Assembly (NCBI RefSeq): GCF_023101765.2
Contig: NC_064242.1
Span: forward strand, 5,754,327-5,818,326
Source of the DNA: Spodoptera frugiperda
Taxonomy: Eukaryota; Arthropoda; Insecta; Lepidoptera; Noctuidae
Length of the DNA: 64,000 nucleotides
Direction of reading: 5' to 3'
The translations under genes were made by a program, and so were the position numbers. The notes below the pieces were generated by a model that made no database searches, was not told where the DNA came from, and saw only the letters and a list, made by a program, of their open reading frames with translations. Positions 9,705 through 21,610 of this stretch are shown piece by piece; positions within the stretch are counted from its first letter, which is position 1, and each line of letters starts with the position of its first letter.

Positions 9705-10420
9705 CTGTGAATTTAAAAAGGTTTTAGTCCACATTTACTATTATTATGTAAATTATTGTGTATGGTCCACAAGTGATATAAGAGTTATAGTTAGACAATT
9801 TGAAAAAATACGTTTTTTTTTTTACTTTTGATGTCAACGTTTGGCCGCTGTCTCGCTTGATGGTAAGTGATGATGCGGCCTACGATGGAGCACGTCTACC
9901 CATATGCAACCGTATTCACGTATATCCATTATTAAAAAAAAATCTTCTAAACGAACAAAATCGATAAAAAAAATACTTTCCATATCCATTCGTATTTTCA
10001 AAAAGCTGTAATGTTTTCGAATCGTCGCCTTTGGCGGAATAGCCCATTCAATAGACAGGGTTTTTACATTTTAGTTTTATTTTATAAAAAAAATGAACAT
10101 TTCATGGATCGCACTCTCAATTGCAATTTTTCGGATTTAGCAAAAAAAAAAAAATCAAGTCTATACACACCTGAACTCTTTTCCTTCCTGCAACGTTGTT
10201 CTCTAAAAATTTGTTTACAGCCGAAAGGGTGTTAATTGGTATCTAAAATATTATAAAAAAAAAATATTACAATTACTAAATTTTAACTCCTACATCAATG
10301 AGTAATAAAGAGCACATTTACGTATAAAGCTTTACTCACCAAAACCCTAAACCTATGTCTTCTCACCCTTTGCTAAATACATACATAAGACCAAAACTCG
10401 CCTTTCCTTACATACTTACC
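9705..10420. other. Intron-like sequence
   Basis: AT-rich with poly(T)/poly(A) runs near 9812 and 10140. Around 9840-9900 it contains ctgtctcgcttgatggtaag, a likely decayed dispersed repeat. No exon is recognised. Confidence 0.4.
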
Positions 10421-10524
10421 GCCGTACTCAGAGTCATTTAATGGTTCCTTATCCCAGTCCCTTGCATTTTTTTTTATACGAAACCATTACTAAGGAATAG
10501 TTTAAGTATGTCTCTGAGTGCGGC
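10421..10524. mobile_element. Foldback MITE, family M1, copy 1
   Basis: About 104 bp that folds on itself. The left arm is gccgtactcagagtcattta and the right arm is the complement of ctctgagtgcggc. The inner arms are variants of cagtccttagcaat. Other copies are at 16461, 22890 and 43866. Confidence 0.75.
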
Positions 10525-11348
10525 TGTTAAAGGCAAAGCTGCGTAAAAATAGAGCAAGGACCTTTTTCTCTATGTCTGTTTAAGTCACAATTAATTTAAC
10601 TGTCACACGTTTTAACAAATCGGTCGATCGATCGGTTCAGATAAACTCACTTATAAAGAAACTATTATAAATAAATAAATAAATGAATTATACCTGTGCT
10701 GATCGGTACCGACTCGTACAGATTTATCTAGCCATACAGACCTATTTATTTATGTAAACCCTTATTCAGACAATGAAAAAAAGGCCCTTCGTGGTGTAAT
10801 ACCACTGATACAAAAAATATGATGCTATAATAATACTTATAAATATGATAAGTTTAAAGCAAAATTTCGTATAATATATTGCATCGATATATTATAGGGT
10901 GATTGTATATACTGGATTATGTTTGTGTTAGTATTGATAATAGTTTGACTATAAGTGACTCTTGATTAAAAGTGAAAAAAGCAGCATGTATTACATATCT
11001 ACCAGAACTCAAAAAACAAAACTCTTGGTAGCAATTAGTGAAGCTCACTCAACACTTTAAAAAAGTATTTAAAATGCTTTTGAAATGGTCTCATTTTCAA
11101 TTCAAAAAAGAAAATTTTCTATTTACAAATCTCATCGTACTAAAGTATTAATTATTTCATCAATCACAGTACGCAACAATTATAATGATATCATGTGGAA
11201 TGAGTATTTGTAAATAGATTAAAAATGCGCTTCATATATCACGAAACATGCAAAATCATGCAATAAGATTACAAAAAAGAAACAAAACTAATGAAGATAC
11301 TGAACACGGTTTAGAAATATTAATAACGATGAATGATCGTGCACTTAC

Positions 11349-11467
11349 AGCGAAAATGTCATCAATGAATTTAGAAGCATTCGGTGTCTGTACCGATATA
11401 TGAGCTTCAGAACTAGCTGACGATGAAGATGAAGGAGACACATGCTTCGATGTTATCGCATCTGAGT
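11349..11467 (-). CDS. Candidate Ser-rich alternative exon of the Gly-rich secreted gene
   Basis: Bounded by a strong acceptor (tttcctacag) and a consensus donor (gct|gtaagt). The open frame reads DAITSKHVSPSSSSSASSEA and ends SKFIDDIFA. The end resembles STFFQDIFN, the end of the exon at 12995-13279, which suggests duplicated exon ends. The exon needs a preceding exon that leaves one base over. That rules out the nearest upstream exon but fits 15818-15928 or 17272-17356. Joined to 15818 and then to 9704 it would give a 162-residue isoform. Confidence 0.5.
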
Positions 11468-12493
11468 CTGTAGGAAATTAAAAAGTTGATAAGAAATTAG
11501 TCACAAATAGGATCAATCAGGTTCCATACAGAAAGATGAATCGTCATGCGATAATGAACCTTAACATAATATGAATTTACAAAAATGATTATTAATATTG
11601 CTTAAAATAAAATTCAGAAATTTTTAAGGTAATTTATAGACACTACGTGAATATCTATAGAAACAGACAATTTTATTTGTAATAAATGTCTCCATATATC
11701 TTTTTAATCACTGTACAATTGCCAATAATTTAACAAGTCAAACAAAACAGTTTCATGTAGCTGTAGATAAAAAAGGTGTATTCATAATTCACAGTGTAAA
11801 CTATTAAAACTTAAAAATTGTACTTCCATCATAATATTACCTAAATTAGGAAAAACAGAGAAATTAGGCCACAAAAACCAAATTAGCAAGGAAAACATAG
11901 CTTCCCAAATAAATCCTCAATTTTATGTTCCTTAAAATTAAAATAAACAAACCCAACAATTTTACGAGTTAACGCAGCTGTTATTTTGTATAAATTTATC
12001 TATTATTTTAATAAGTTCAACGAAGGCGCTTGCTCCAGAAGGGGGTGCTCGTAAAAAATAAAAACGTAATAAAAGCTAGAAGATAAAAATATCATGAAGA
12101 TTACGAGGGTAACGGTAAGGCCAAGACTATAGTGCGCTGTTTCCTGCAAGTCGCTAACAGGGCTTATTACAATTTGTAAGAGAGACGTAAAATATCACCA
12201 TGATTTACCCTAAGTAGAACATAAGATAATCTGATAAAACGCTGCTTTGTTGCGTAGCCCTACGAACCATAAATAAAAATGAAGTACATTAGCGAAGTAG
12301 TAAATGATCTCTAATGTTTCTCAATATTACATAAATGCTAAATAAGATTTTCAACTGCTTCAATTTGATAAATCGAATTTGTGATTTCAATACAAAATAA
12401 TATTCATAGTAATTTATCTTATAAATAATTTATAACCCGCACTTAGTGTACTTATATAAAACTTATTCACTACGTATTGAAACAAAATGTGTT
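11468..12493. other. Intron-like sequence
   Basis: AT-rich. I see no further exon or repeat. Confidence 0.4.
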
Positions 12494-12658
12494 CTAATAA
12501 TAACTGGAATAACCAGAATGACCAGAATATCCAGCATTTCCAGAGAAACCCGAGTAACCACCTGCTTTGAACGTGGCTGACTTTTGTACAGACACACCGG
12601 TATTTGCCGCAGTGTTAGTTAGAAATCCGCTAACTGCCTTCAACGTCGAAATGGGAAT
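12494..12658 (-). CDS. 3' exon of the Gly-rich secreted gene (long form)
   Basis: The acceptor gtgtgtttcag opens 54 codons in phase 0, ending TAG at 12496-12494. It begins IPISTLKAVSGFLTNTAANT and ends in a Gly/Ser/Tyr-rich repeat (GYSGFSGNAGYSGHSGYSSY). Such a tail is common in insect structural and cuticle-type proteins. Joined to the exons upstream it completes a predicted 363-residue secreted protein. No perfect AATAAA is seen close by; a GAATAAG variant follows. Confidence 0.7.
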   Translation of the reverse strand: MPISTLKAVSGFLTNTAANTGVSVQKSATFKAGGYSGFSGNAGYSGHSGYSSYY

Positions 12659-12994
12659 CTGAAACACACAATGATAAATGAAATTCTCTCTACCTGTACC
12701 TTGATATACATTATAGTGAATAGAGATTTTTTAGTAGAAGGGACACAAGCTCTGAATAAGATTATGTCAGATTCCTATCGCTTGTTAAATAAATCTCAGC
12801 TAGATCTATCGCGACTACTCAAAGGTCAAATTTCTACCGGGCTTCCTACATTGAACAATTCATTGTCTGTTTGCGCCAAAATTACATAGCTCTCTGCAAT
12901 AGTTCCCTTTTTTATTCATATAAATGTATTACACTAATCTCTTTACTTGTTCAACTCATAATGAATTAGGAAACCCGATTAATTTAAAACTCAC

Positions 12995-13279
12995 ATTGAA
13001 AATATCCTGGAAGAAAGTGCTAGGTCTTGCGTTGACAACCACTTCTTTACGGACTCCTCCGTTAAAGCCAGCTCCTGCTTCTCCGTGAGCTTCACCATGA
13101 GCTTCAACGTCTACTCTCTTCTCAATGGGCTGGACAGTTTTGTAGACGGTTTTGGTTTCTGGTGCTGCAACTTCACCACCAGCACCAACGTATCCACCAA
13201 GATAGACTGTTTTGTGAACATGATGTCTGTGTGGCTTGTGTTTGCGTACATACACTACTTCTGTTGGCTCTACGTGGAC
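12995..13279 (-). CDS. Internal exon of the Gly-rich secreted gene (VxV/His-rich segment)
   Basis: 95 codons in phase 0, between a tttcatccataaag acceptor and an aat|gtgagt donor. The frame starts VHVEPTEVVYVRKHKPHRHH, continues through KTVYLGGYVGAGGEVAAP and a repeated EAHGEAHGEAGAG stretch, and ends STFFQDIFN. The repeated KTVYKTVQP motif echoes EVKTVHKNVYG in the preceding exon. The high lysine/histidine and valine content fits an extracellular matrix-type protein. Joined to exons at 13820 and 12658 with no phase conflict. Confidence 0.75.
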
Positions 13280-13649
13280 CTTTATGGATGAAAATAGTAT
13301 TATAGTTCATGTTGGTTTAATTTGGTAAAGACACTAAACATAAAAGTTTTAAGTACAGATGTAGAGGAGATATGAGATAATCAGAAACAAAAATCATGTA
13401 AGTGGATAACAACTTAAAAATACGGTGAGTCCGCTGTTTAGCTGAGGATATATCTTATTCCTTTGCTGTAAAAATTAGCTGATTTCAGTACATTTTAAAT
13501 ATCACTGGTATCTAAACATAAAACATACAGTAGGTTAGCAAATCATCGTGTAAATAAATGCACTTGTAAAGAAGTGCTAAATGTGCTATTATGTACAAAA
13601 AGTGCAAAAATTCTTCAGCTGTCTTCAAGCCTCTGGGTGCACGTACCAT

Positions 13650-13655
13650 TTTATT
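13650..13655 (-). terminator. Polyadenylation signal for the 13664 end
   Basis: AATAAA on the minus strand beginning 8 bp after the stop at 13664. This supports real use of the alternative 3' end there. Confidence 0.5.
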
Positions 13656-13663
13656 ATGATTAC

Positions 13664-13759
13664 TTAACGAACCTGTTTATAATTATAATTAAGGGGTGGT
13701 AACCACATCGGTGGCGTGTAACTCCTCTGTGGACTTCCCAACAAAGAACTAAATAGAGT
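13664..13759 (-). CDS. Alternative 3' exon (Pro-rich tail)
   Basis: If the 60-nt segment 13760-13819 (gtgagt...tttttcag) is spliced out, the exon ending at 13820 joins a 31-codon tail beginning TLFSSLLGSPQRSYTPPMWL and ending in TAA, followed at once by AATAAA. If the segment is retained, the frame stays open and adds 20 residues (it begins VSKWKRPYYSTPIIP). The 60-nt intron is short but possible. Either way this gives a predicted isoform of about 245-265 residues. Confidence 0.45.
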   Translation of the reverse strand, partial: TLFSSLLGSPQRSYTPPMWLPPLNYNYKQVR

Positions 13760-13819
13760 CTGAAAAAATACTGTTGGAATTATAGGAGTGCTATAGTAAG
13801 GACGCTTCCATTTACTCAC

Positions 13820-14071
13820 TTCTTTGGCAAACCCATGTTGGGCGTTTACATTTACGTTAGCTGTTGCTTCAACACCAGCCTTAGCAACCGGAGCTATTTC
13901 ATTAGAAGCCTCATATTTAGCTTCTCCATAAACATTTTTATGTACAGTCTTGACTTCTTCCACGGGAATAACAGAAACTTCTTTTTCTTTTACTACTGTG
14001 ACTGGCACTTCAACAGATTTGTGGGCTGACACTGAAAATCCAGCTGATCCTGAGGCGCCTGATTCACCGCC
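13820..14071 (-). CDS. Internal exon of the Gly-rich secreted gene (KEK/VEEV segment)
   Basis: 84 codons in phase 0 with acceptor tttatcattacag and donor gaa|gtgagt. It begins GGESGASGSAGFSVSAHKSV, continues with VVKEKEVSVIPVEEVKTV, and ends in ATANVNVNAQHGFAKE. The Ala/Asn/Val stretch resembles that of the exon at 14761-14993 (GGNVNAAAGLGG). It can follow the internal donor at 14854 or be joined directly to the signal-peptide exon, since all are phase 0. Confidence 0.75.
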
Positions 14072-14760
14072 CTGTAATGATAAAAATATTCTTTAGCTTT
14101 TATGTTAATGATAAAATATTGTCCAATCATGCTATTTAAATGACTGAAATCTATCTAGTGTAAATACCCAGTTATAATTGTGAACTTCACTACACAGTGC
14201 CTCATGCAAGATATTTTGCTGCGTAAAAGGAAAAGCGTAAAATGGAGTCCCCAAAAATGACAAACTGAACGTGCATTGTGAGTGCATGCACAGAACAAAC
14301 TTGGTACTTTTACCTTATTCCAGTAAGTAACCACCCGTTAGTCTCACTTACGTCAGTTTTGGCTGGAGGTTATATGGCTTTGTGATAAAAATCCCTTATT
14401 TTGCCATTTTCCTATTATGGCTGCAGTTTGTTTTAAATGATAACACATTTGTTGTTAGATATTTATTTCCATATTCAATGAGTATTATTAATAATATCAT
14501 GGGTATAGTCTTATAAAAGTTAATAAAATTAGTATCTATATTTCTAAAAAAATCGTTATCTTTTACTTTAGTTTCATAATATCCATAAACGCTCGATAAG
14601 ACTTTTTTCCTAACTTACCTATCTCATTTGTTAAAGTTTGTATGGCCATAGGTAAATACTGAAATAGAAATAATATTTAATAGCTTAATCATAACATTTA
14701 AGTCTCTCTTATAGAACGTTTATGAAAAAATAAGTTATACATAAAATGTTCCGCCACCAG

Positions 14761-14993
14761 TTAATGTCTATGCTGTTCTTTGAGTAACTTTTTCATTTCT
14801 TTAATTCTACGTCTCTCTTCTTTTCTTCGTGCTTTCTCTGCTCTGTCACCTACCAGGACCGATGTTGCTGAATGGCCTCCTGAGTGAGCTGTTGAATATC
14901 CTCCACCGACTGCTTTTCCACCAGATACTGCGCCTCCAAGACCAGCAGCGGCATTCACATTTCCTCCAGCTGTAGCACCGGCGTATAATCCAC
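14761..14993 (-). CDS. Gly-rich exon with basic C-terminal tail (short-form end)
   Basis: The acceptor ttgttatacag is followed by a Gly/Ala-rich run (GGLYAGATAGGNVNAAAGLG), then GGYSTAHSGGHSATS and a strongly charged tail (VGDRAEKARRKEERRR...EQHRH) ending at TAA 14763-14761. Joined to the three upstream exons this makes a 160-residue secreted protein. A donor-like CTG|GTAGGT at 14854/14853 sits exactly before the charged tail and in phase 0. Using it would drop the tail and lead into the exon at 14071. Confidence 0.8.
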
Positions 14994-15817
14994 CTGTATA
15001 ACAAATAAAGTTTTCTATGACGCAAATCAACCTAAACAGGGCTCAAAATTAGCAACTTTTCTTTCATTTGACTAATTAAACCAAATTATTGGTCTAATAT
15101 TCACTGACAGTTAACGCTCACTAATCCGTATTCATAATAAATGCAACGTATTACAATTCCCAAATCATTTCTATTTCAAATGAAAATTAGCACAGATCAG
15201 AAAACATTATCCAGCATTAATAGTAAATACTGAACAAAATTATTCGTTAATTAATTAACGGCTGGATGGATTCATTTATTCATATAAATGAATATTCATT
15301 TCATTTCATTTGTTAGTTAAGCAAACGTGACATATGCAATCAAGTCTATGTGTTTTGTCTCCTCATTTTTCAAACGGCATCTGATTACAATCTGAGTTCA
15401 AAGGTCTAGGTGTTAAAACGTAATTAATAGTTACTGCAATCATTGCGCTAAGTCGAGTCGAGCAAGATAAAACGATGTCATATGTAATCAATTCTGGAAT
15501 ATCTCCAGACGTACTATTAATCATAATGTGCTATTATAATGCTCATATAGTACAAAAAGCTTTAAGATTTTCATTCATCTAGCCATTTTCATTATCTTTT
15601 TGCATACGTGTATATTTTACCGTTTTATCATTATTTATGATGCATTTATGATTATGATAAAGTCGAAAGTTTATTCACTCATTGCCTTCACATAGTACAA
15701 ACGCATTTATATTTTAAAGACCTTTTTGGTCCCTATCTAAATTAATTCACATTTAAAATAGAGATACGTGATCAGACTAATTTTTGCTTTTGCTCTTATG
15801 AAAGTAAGTTATCTTAC

Positions 15818-15928
15818 CAGCTGTGCCACTGCTGCCATCAACGGCTCCACCTAGTCCAGCCTTAGCTGCTGGTCCGAAAGGAGTTCCAGCTTCAGCATAC
15901 AGTCCACCAGCTGTGTTCCCTTTTCCAG
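15818..15928 (-). CDS. Internal Gly/Ala exon of the Gly-rich secreted gene
   Basis: 111 nt between acceptor tttctattctag and donor ctg|gtaaga. The split codons at both ends (2 nt + 36 codons + 1 nt) match the neighbours exactly. The frame includes GNTAGGLYAEAGTPFGPAAK and GLGGAVDGSSGTA. The GGLYA motif is repeated at the start of the next exon, which suggests that the Gly-rich exons arose by duplication. Confidence 0.8.
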
Positions 15929-16460
15929 CTAGAATAGAAAGAAGTTAATTAATAGGTATATCTTTTTACTCAATTACAGTTTCCCCTATATTTACATTAA
16001 TCCTAACAACAGATGAAAAGCAGTTGAACTGTGAAAACAAATTTATGCCCTACCCCCAGCAGTGAAATAAATGTATGAAAAAAATGTAACATAAAAAATC
16101 TAGAGAATAAATAATCTTATATAGATAAGAGCCTCGTTAAACATTCTCCTAAGAACAAAATTGATGTCAGCAATTTATATTTGTAAACAAAAATAGAATA
16201 TTATTAATGATACAGATTCTTCAGTCCGTTTTGATCTTCGGATTTAGGATAAGATAGGAAACTGACAAATGAAGAAATAAAAGATACCTATCTCCTTTTG
16301 ATCCGATAAAAAAACATTTCGATGTGGGCTCGGTCTAAAAATAAGAAACACTTCAGTACGAATAATATAATTTAGGAGCGTCAGACAACTGAAATTTCTG
16401 AAATTATAGGTTAAACTTATTATTCATTCATTAAACTTGCTCATTATTAGAACTTATACT

Positions 16461-16564
16461 GCCGCACTAAGAGACCCTTAATGATTACTCAAATCATTCC
16501 TTAGTAACGATTTTATTCCAAAAACTATTGCTAATAAGGACTGGGTTAAATAATCTGAGTGCGC
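16461..16564. mobile_element. Foldback MITE, family M1, copy 2
   Basis: Starts gccgcactaagagaccctta and ends with ctgagtgcgc in inverted orientation, with the internal cttagtaacgatttt and gctaataaggactggg arms. It lies inside an intron of the Gly-rich gene. Confidence 0.75.
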
Positions 16565-17271
16565 TTAATGCTTCTAGAAAAATCCCAATAATAATGTGTA
16601 CATACTCGAAAACTCTATATACATACACTATATTTGCAAACATTGAACTAAACAGACGCAGCGTTGTATAAGACCATAAACGGTTTAAATATATTGCTAT
16701 TAGCTGAATAAAAATTATGGAAAAAATAGAACAAAGAAACAGCTAACAAACTTTTAAAGACATAATAAGTTGTGCCTACTACGCATTACTTTTCATGTAA
16801 ATAAAATGAATAAAGGGAAGACATACATAACCTACTCTAAGTGCTCACTTAGTTATATTGCAAAAGGTTAGGAAAATTAAGATAAAGTAATCTAAAGTGT
16901 CTATAAATAAACAGTTATTTTGGATACTTTTTACGTAATAAGCTTTGACAAAAACAAAGTAACAATGCCTGGTACCTACGAGTTTACTTTTTAATTTTAC
17001 GCGATTACTTATAGTAAAACGGTCATTGTCATTATTCATTTAATAATTATACGATCACTTGAATGACATGTTAATCTTTTCAGGGAATTATTTGTTTAGA
17101 ATGTGAGTATTTTATACTTTTTGTTTGATTATAAAAACAGAATACTGACGATGATCTTTTAACGAATATTTTATAAATATGGTCATTCTGTTTTCCAATA
17201 GCAGATATTACATTTAATTTTCCTTGAATGAAGAGGCTAATAACATTAAATAAATATATAAGAGGACTTAC

Positions 17272-17356
17272 CCAACCCTCCAAGACCGACTCCGGCATGG
17301 TATCCACCGAAATTGACCCCCAATTTACCCTCACTGAAGGTAATAAACTGTGGAGC
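17272..17356 (-). CDS. Exon 2 of the Gly-rich secreted gene (mature N-terminus)
   Basis: 85 nt with acceptor tgtctttgcag and donor ttgg|gtaagt. It encodes APQFITFSEGKLGVNFGGYH then AGVGLGGL plus one base. It follows the phase-0 signal peptide exon 16.7 kb upstream, so the mature protein probably begins at or near this exon. GGYHAGVGLGGLG is the first of the Gly-rich motifs. Confidence 0.7.
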
Positions 17357-18111
17357 CTGCAAAGACAGAAACATTAAAATTAATACAAATTCATAACAAT
17401 AAACTTAAAACGAAATTGCTCATAATTTTACTGAGTAACTACTATTTTATGGCGTATTAACTGATTACAAGGTAATTTATTTTACTCTGTACAATAATTT
17501 AAATCAAATGTTATTTCTATTAAAGTTCATTTTAACTTGACATTTATATTTTATTGTAAGTGATTGTTCATTTTGTGGCATTATCATTTAACCACACGAC
17601 TGACAATGACAACTTTACTGATTGACAACATATTATATTGCGGTTTTAATAATGATTATTTTAATCTTTATTTTTGTTTCAGATCTGCTTGTCATGTGCA
17701 GGTATTGTAATCTTCTTGCAATTGTAAAGAAGATATATTAGTATTCGTTTAAAATAAAAATAGACTGATAATATTAGTTTAAAATTAAATTTGTGAGCTA
17801 GACCGATAGAAGTATTTAAGTATTCGAAGCTTGCACGCGATGTTTAATAATAATTGTCCTTATTTCTCATCGTTTCATCGTCATGGCAACCATTGTAGTT
17901 GATAGACTGGACGTTTTCTCCAAAGCTATAAGTAATGCTAGTATACTACGGTGCTATAGGATAGTCTTGTTCCGGTAAAGCAAACGTACGATGTTAGCCT
18001 GTCTATAAAACTACAATGCAGATTTGCTTCTCAACTTCACTATGCCAGTAACAGTCGAAGATAGTAAAAATCAAGTGAAAATCAAGCTCTTAGCAGCTGC
18101 GGGCTACCGGG

Positions 18112-18232
18112 ACTTAGACTCGAAAAGCAAGAGTAGGAATGGGGTGATTTTTAGTCAGTCTGACACTCTCGCTCGCATCGTCTAAGGCGGGAAAAGTCTT
18201 TAGATGATTTTTTCCCCTTACAAAAAAAGACT
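18112..18232 (+). mobile_element. 5'-truncated LINE tail copy
   Basis: The stretch from accgggacttagactcgaaa through tttttagtcagtctgacact to a ttacaaaaaaaga tail matches the 3' end of the LINE at 35482-38664, in the opposite orientation. Confidence 0.75.
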
Positions 18233-20462
18233 AGAATGTTTTACTGTAACTAACTCGCTAACTATCTAGTTAGTAGTTAAACACACAAAATACACACTTT
18301 CATACAAAATATTGAATGTTAATTAACCAACCCATAAAATAGATTTGGGAATTAAGAGGGATCGTGACCAATTACGAGGTGCACGAGTAGTATTATAGAT
18401 AATTACTGAAACTTAATTGCAAACGGTAATAAAACGAATCCTTTTCACATAATGAATTACAATTAGCTTCAGTAGACACATTTATGGCAGATATTTAAAC
18501 AAAATTTGACTCAAGAGAGTACTAAATTGAAAATTTTATAGAGGATGGCCAATAAATTGTGTTTTAAGCGATCCCTTAAATAATTTATTGGTTTTATCAC
18601 AAAAACGAGCTCATCCAACGTTTAGGCTGCGGTTTGTACAGTTAGGGCGGTTTGTACAGCCCAGGTTGAGTTGAAAATCATTATTTATTACTGACAAAAC
18701 ATGGTAAGTATATCATCATCGCGTCTGTTTAACTTTGAATTATTGAGTAAAAGTGGAATTTTATATTCACCCACATTTACTCAATTGTTTTTATTTAGTT
18801 ATTTTTTAAGCTTATTACCAAATCTCGATGAGAAATTTGCAATAAGAAACTCTATGGCCTGGATTTAATGCTTAATATGTTTTGACTTCAAAATCAACAA
18901 TCTCGTTGGCCATGACTATCGAAACTAGCGGTCAATAAACTGCAAAGCTAAAAAAACTAACACAAAATTCCCACTTGCTATTAAATCCCTATTAAAAATT
19001 ACTCATCTTGAACCGTTATTATCTTTTGCCATCACTAGCATAACCATTATAAACCATTGAAAAACAACATTCAATTTAATGTATAATTCATTGGAAATAC
19101 CCATACATATCACGTCATGGGATTAACACGTGTGTATGGGTAATCAGTAATCATATAAACAGTATAGTATTGTACTGTATGTCATAGAATTTTTAATAGC
19201 AATTTATAAAGTGATTACTAATGGTTATATTAGAAGTACTGGGTTCTAATGTATTAAAACAATGGCTTTTGTTTAAGTCTGTAAGACTTGCGCAATAGTG
19301 TATGATGTGTCTATCCACTTATTCATTGACTCGTCTAAGAATGTCATAAGAATTAGCTTTAACATATTTTGTAAGATAATGCGAATTGATTGGTAAATAA
19401 TTATGATTGGGACAACTAAACGAAGTAAGTTAAGTTTTTTATACAGAACTTCATTGTCCCACAGTGGTTTTTGTGATAAAATAGATAAAAAGAAAACTAC
19501 TTTCCAATTAGATGACACACTATACTTAACAAATAAATTGGCCATAATAAAGGTAAATATTTACCTAATTTCTTACGATTATCTCCGATTGTTTATAAAC
19601 ATTGGATAAAAAACAAAACCTCCTGAGCTCCCATAAATTCATTAAGAATGATGTTAGTAAACAATGTAACACTATATTACCATTGGTTTAATTAACCATT
19701 GGATCATTAAGTGTAATCTACCTGTCATACTTATGACTTTGACTTTGACATAATACCATAAAGTTAACTACTTGGTGGTGAAACATCTATCTCTTTCCAT
19801 CAATTTTCATTTAACATATCAATTACTAGCTGTGACTTCAGCCGCGTGAAATAGTGACTTTGGATAGTTTTCCCGCGCCCCCTCGTAGATGATAGCATGA
19901 TAATGTAACCTACTTTTATGTTTATCCGGCCTTTGAGTAATATTCGTACTAAATGTTAAGTAAATCCATGCAATATCCGTGTTGATTTTATAGCCCACAC
20001 ACAAAATATATTTTTGGCTTCAACATCGTTTATAGATGACGTCCCAAGTAATCTTTCAAAAAAAGGTTCAATGTGCAGTTTAGACTTTCCTACGATCTTA
20101 TTATAATGTATCTATTAAAATCTATAGATGTATCATTAAAATAAACACCAGACCTACTTACTTGTGCATAATTATATCCATTTCTTCGTATCCATGGAAA
20201 TGTTTGTGGTAAATTGATCTATTCCAATAAATGTAGGTACGTGTACGTGTTTTATGTAGAAAACAGTCGAGAGCTTAAGTCGCTATACCACAATGGGTTT
20301 AGATGTGTGGTATTGACGACGATGCCGGGAAAACCGACTATTGATATAGGATAATGAACTATAATGCCGTATACTATATGGTATATTTTGTTGAATAAAA
20401 AAAAGTATTGCTTGAAATCTTCTCATTAATTTGCTAGTACTGAAGTATTATAAAAGTTTTAC
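18233..20462. other. Large intron, nothing recognised
   Basis: AT-rich sequence within the 16.7 kb intron of the Gly-rich gene. Short frames here lack splice sites, signal peptides or recognisable motifs. Confidence 0.5.
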
Positions 20463-20563
20463 TATACAATGTGATAGGGTTGATACTTCTAACCCGTTAA
20501 GGCTGAGTACTACATCTAATTTTATCGATAAAATTAGAAGTCCCACCCCTATCACATTGTATA
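20463..20563. mobile_element. Foldback MITE with TATACAATGTGATAGGG ends
   Basis: The left arm is tatacaatgtgatagggttg followed by atacttctaa. The right arm is the complement of ttagaagtcccacccctatc acattgtata. Arms of about 30 bp surround a 40-bp centre, with TA at the outer edge. Confidence 0.7.
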
Positions 20564-20662
20564 CATATTTCACAATAGGTAGGATTTTGCTATAAGTACC
20601 ATGCTTTGACACGGAATAAATACGTCTTTATTGAACTGTTCACCAAGTCAGCTATATAGTGT

Positions 20663-20973
20663 AAAATAAAACAAATGACACGTCAATGACGTCAGACCCA
20701 AAATAACAAGAGCAGAAATATATCGTTTGCTCTTTCTAAATACAAATTATTGCCGCCTTTAGAACAGGCAAAATGAAACTAATGGCTCGTCAATGACGTC
20801 AGACCCAAAATTAAAGAGACGGAAATATATGGTGTTCTTTTTTTAAGTGCAATTTATTGCCGCATTTAGAACAATGCAAAATAAAAACAAATGACACGTC
20901 AATCACACAAGAAATAACAAGGGTAGAAATATATTGCGTTGTGTTTCTAAATCCAAAAATGGCCTGCCTTTAG
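20663..20973. repeat. Tandem repeat, 107-108 bp period, 2.9 units
   Basis: Units start at 20663, 20770 and 20878 with aaaat(a/g)aaac and continue through cgtcaatgacgtcagaccc, gaaatatat and attgccgc(c/a)tttagaac. The palindrome TGACGTCA is intact in units 1 and 2 (20687-20694, 20794-20801) and lost in unit 3. Confidence 0.85.
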
Positions 20974-21594
20974 TTAACATGATTTTAAACGTAGTATGTC
21001 CTCATCATCAATATAAATTAACATTATCTATTAAACCCAGATATACCTATTTACTAGTAGGCGCTTCAAAATTTCATCAGCACTATTAAATTCTATGCTT
21101 AAGCAGTTCGTGTATCTCGTATGTAGAAGTCTGTAGTAGGCAGTTTACGCGACAGAAGCTTGAAGCAGCAGATCCTAACTGCTTTTAACAGTAAATGTGT
21201 AGCGGTCCTATCTTTAAAACATATCTTATTTTATTGCAAGAGAAAAATAATATATCTAATTTTATCAAAGTATCATATATTTTACGGTATACTGAGATAG
21301 CATACAAAGTGCCCTTCAACTTGGGATAAGTATAATCGGGATATTTAGTACGGAACCTTCACGCCTGCATTATATGGATCTATGTTTTATTTCTTGCCAC
21401 TCCACGACTCTTGGCCCATGAAAAGGGTAAGAGCGTTAGTTATCGAGAAGCCATTTCGTGAGATAGGGCGAAAAGGGGTATAATTTCGGTATTTGTGAAA
21501 GAAATTATGCTGGAAAGAGTATTCTGGTTATTCTTTTCGTTAAAAACCTATACAAGAAACTTTAACTATGTCACAGAAAATATGTCGAAATCTA
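20974..21594. other. Intron, nothing recognised
   Basis: No feature is recognised between the tandem repeat and the interrupted MITE/mariner. Confidence 0.4.
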
Positions 21595-21610
21595 ACTGGC
21601 CCTCGGAGTA

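Noticed and set aside
20663..20973. CRISPR-like array
   Set aside because: The three units are contiguous tandem copies without variable spacers, in a eukaryotic context.
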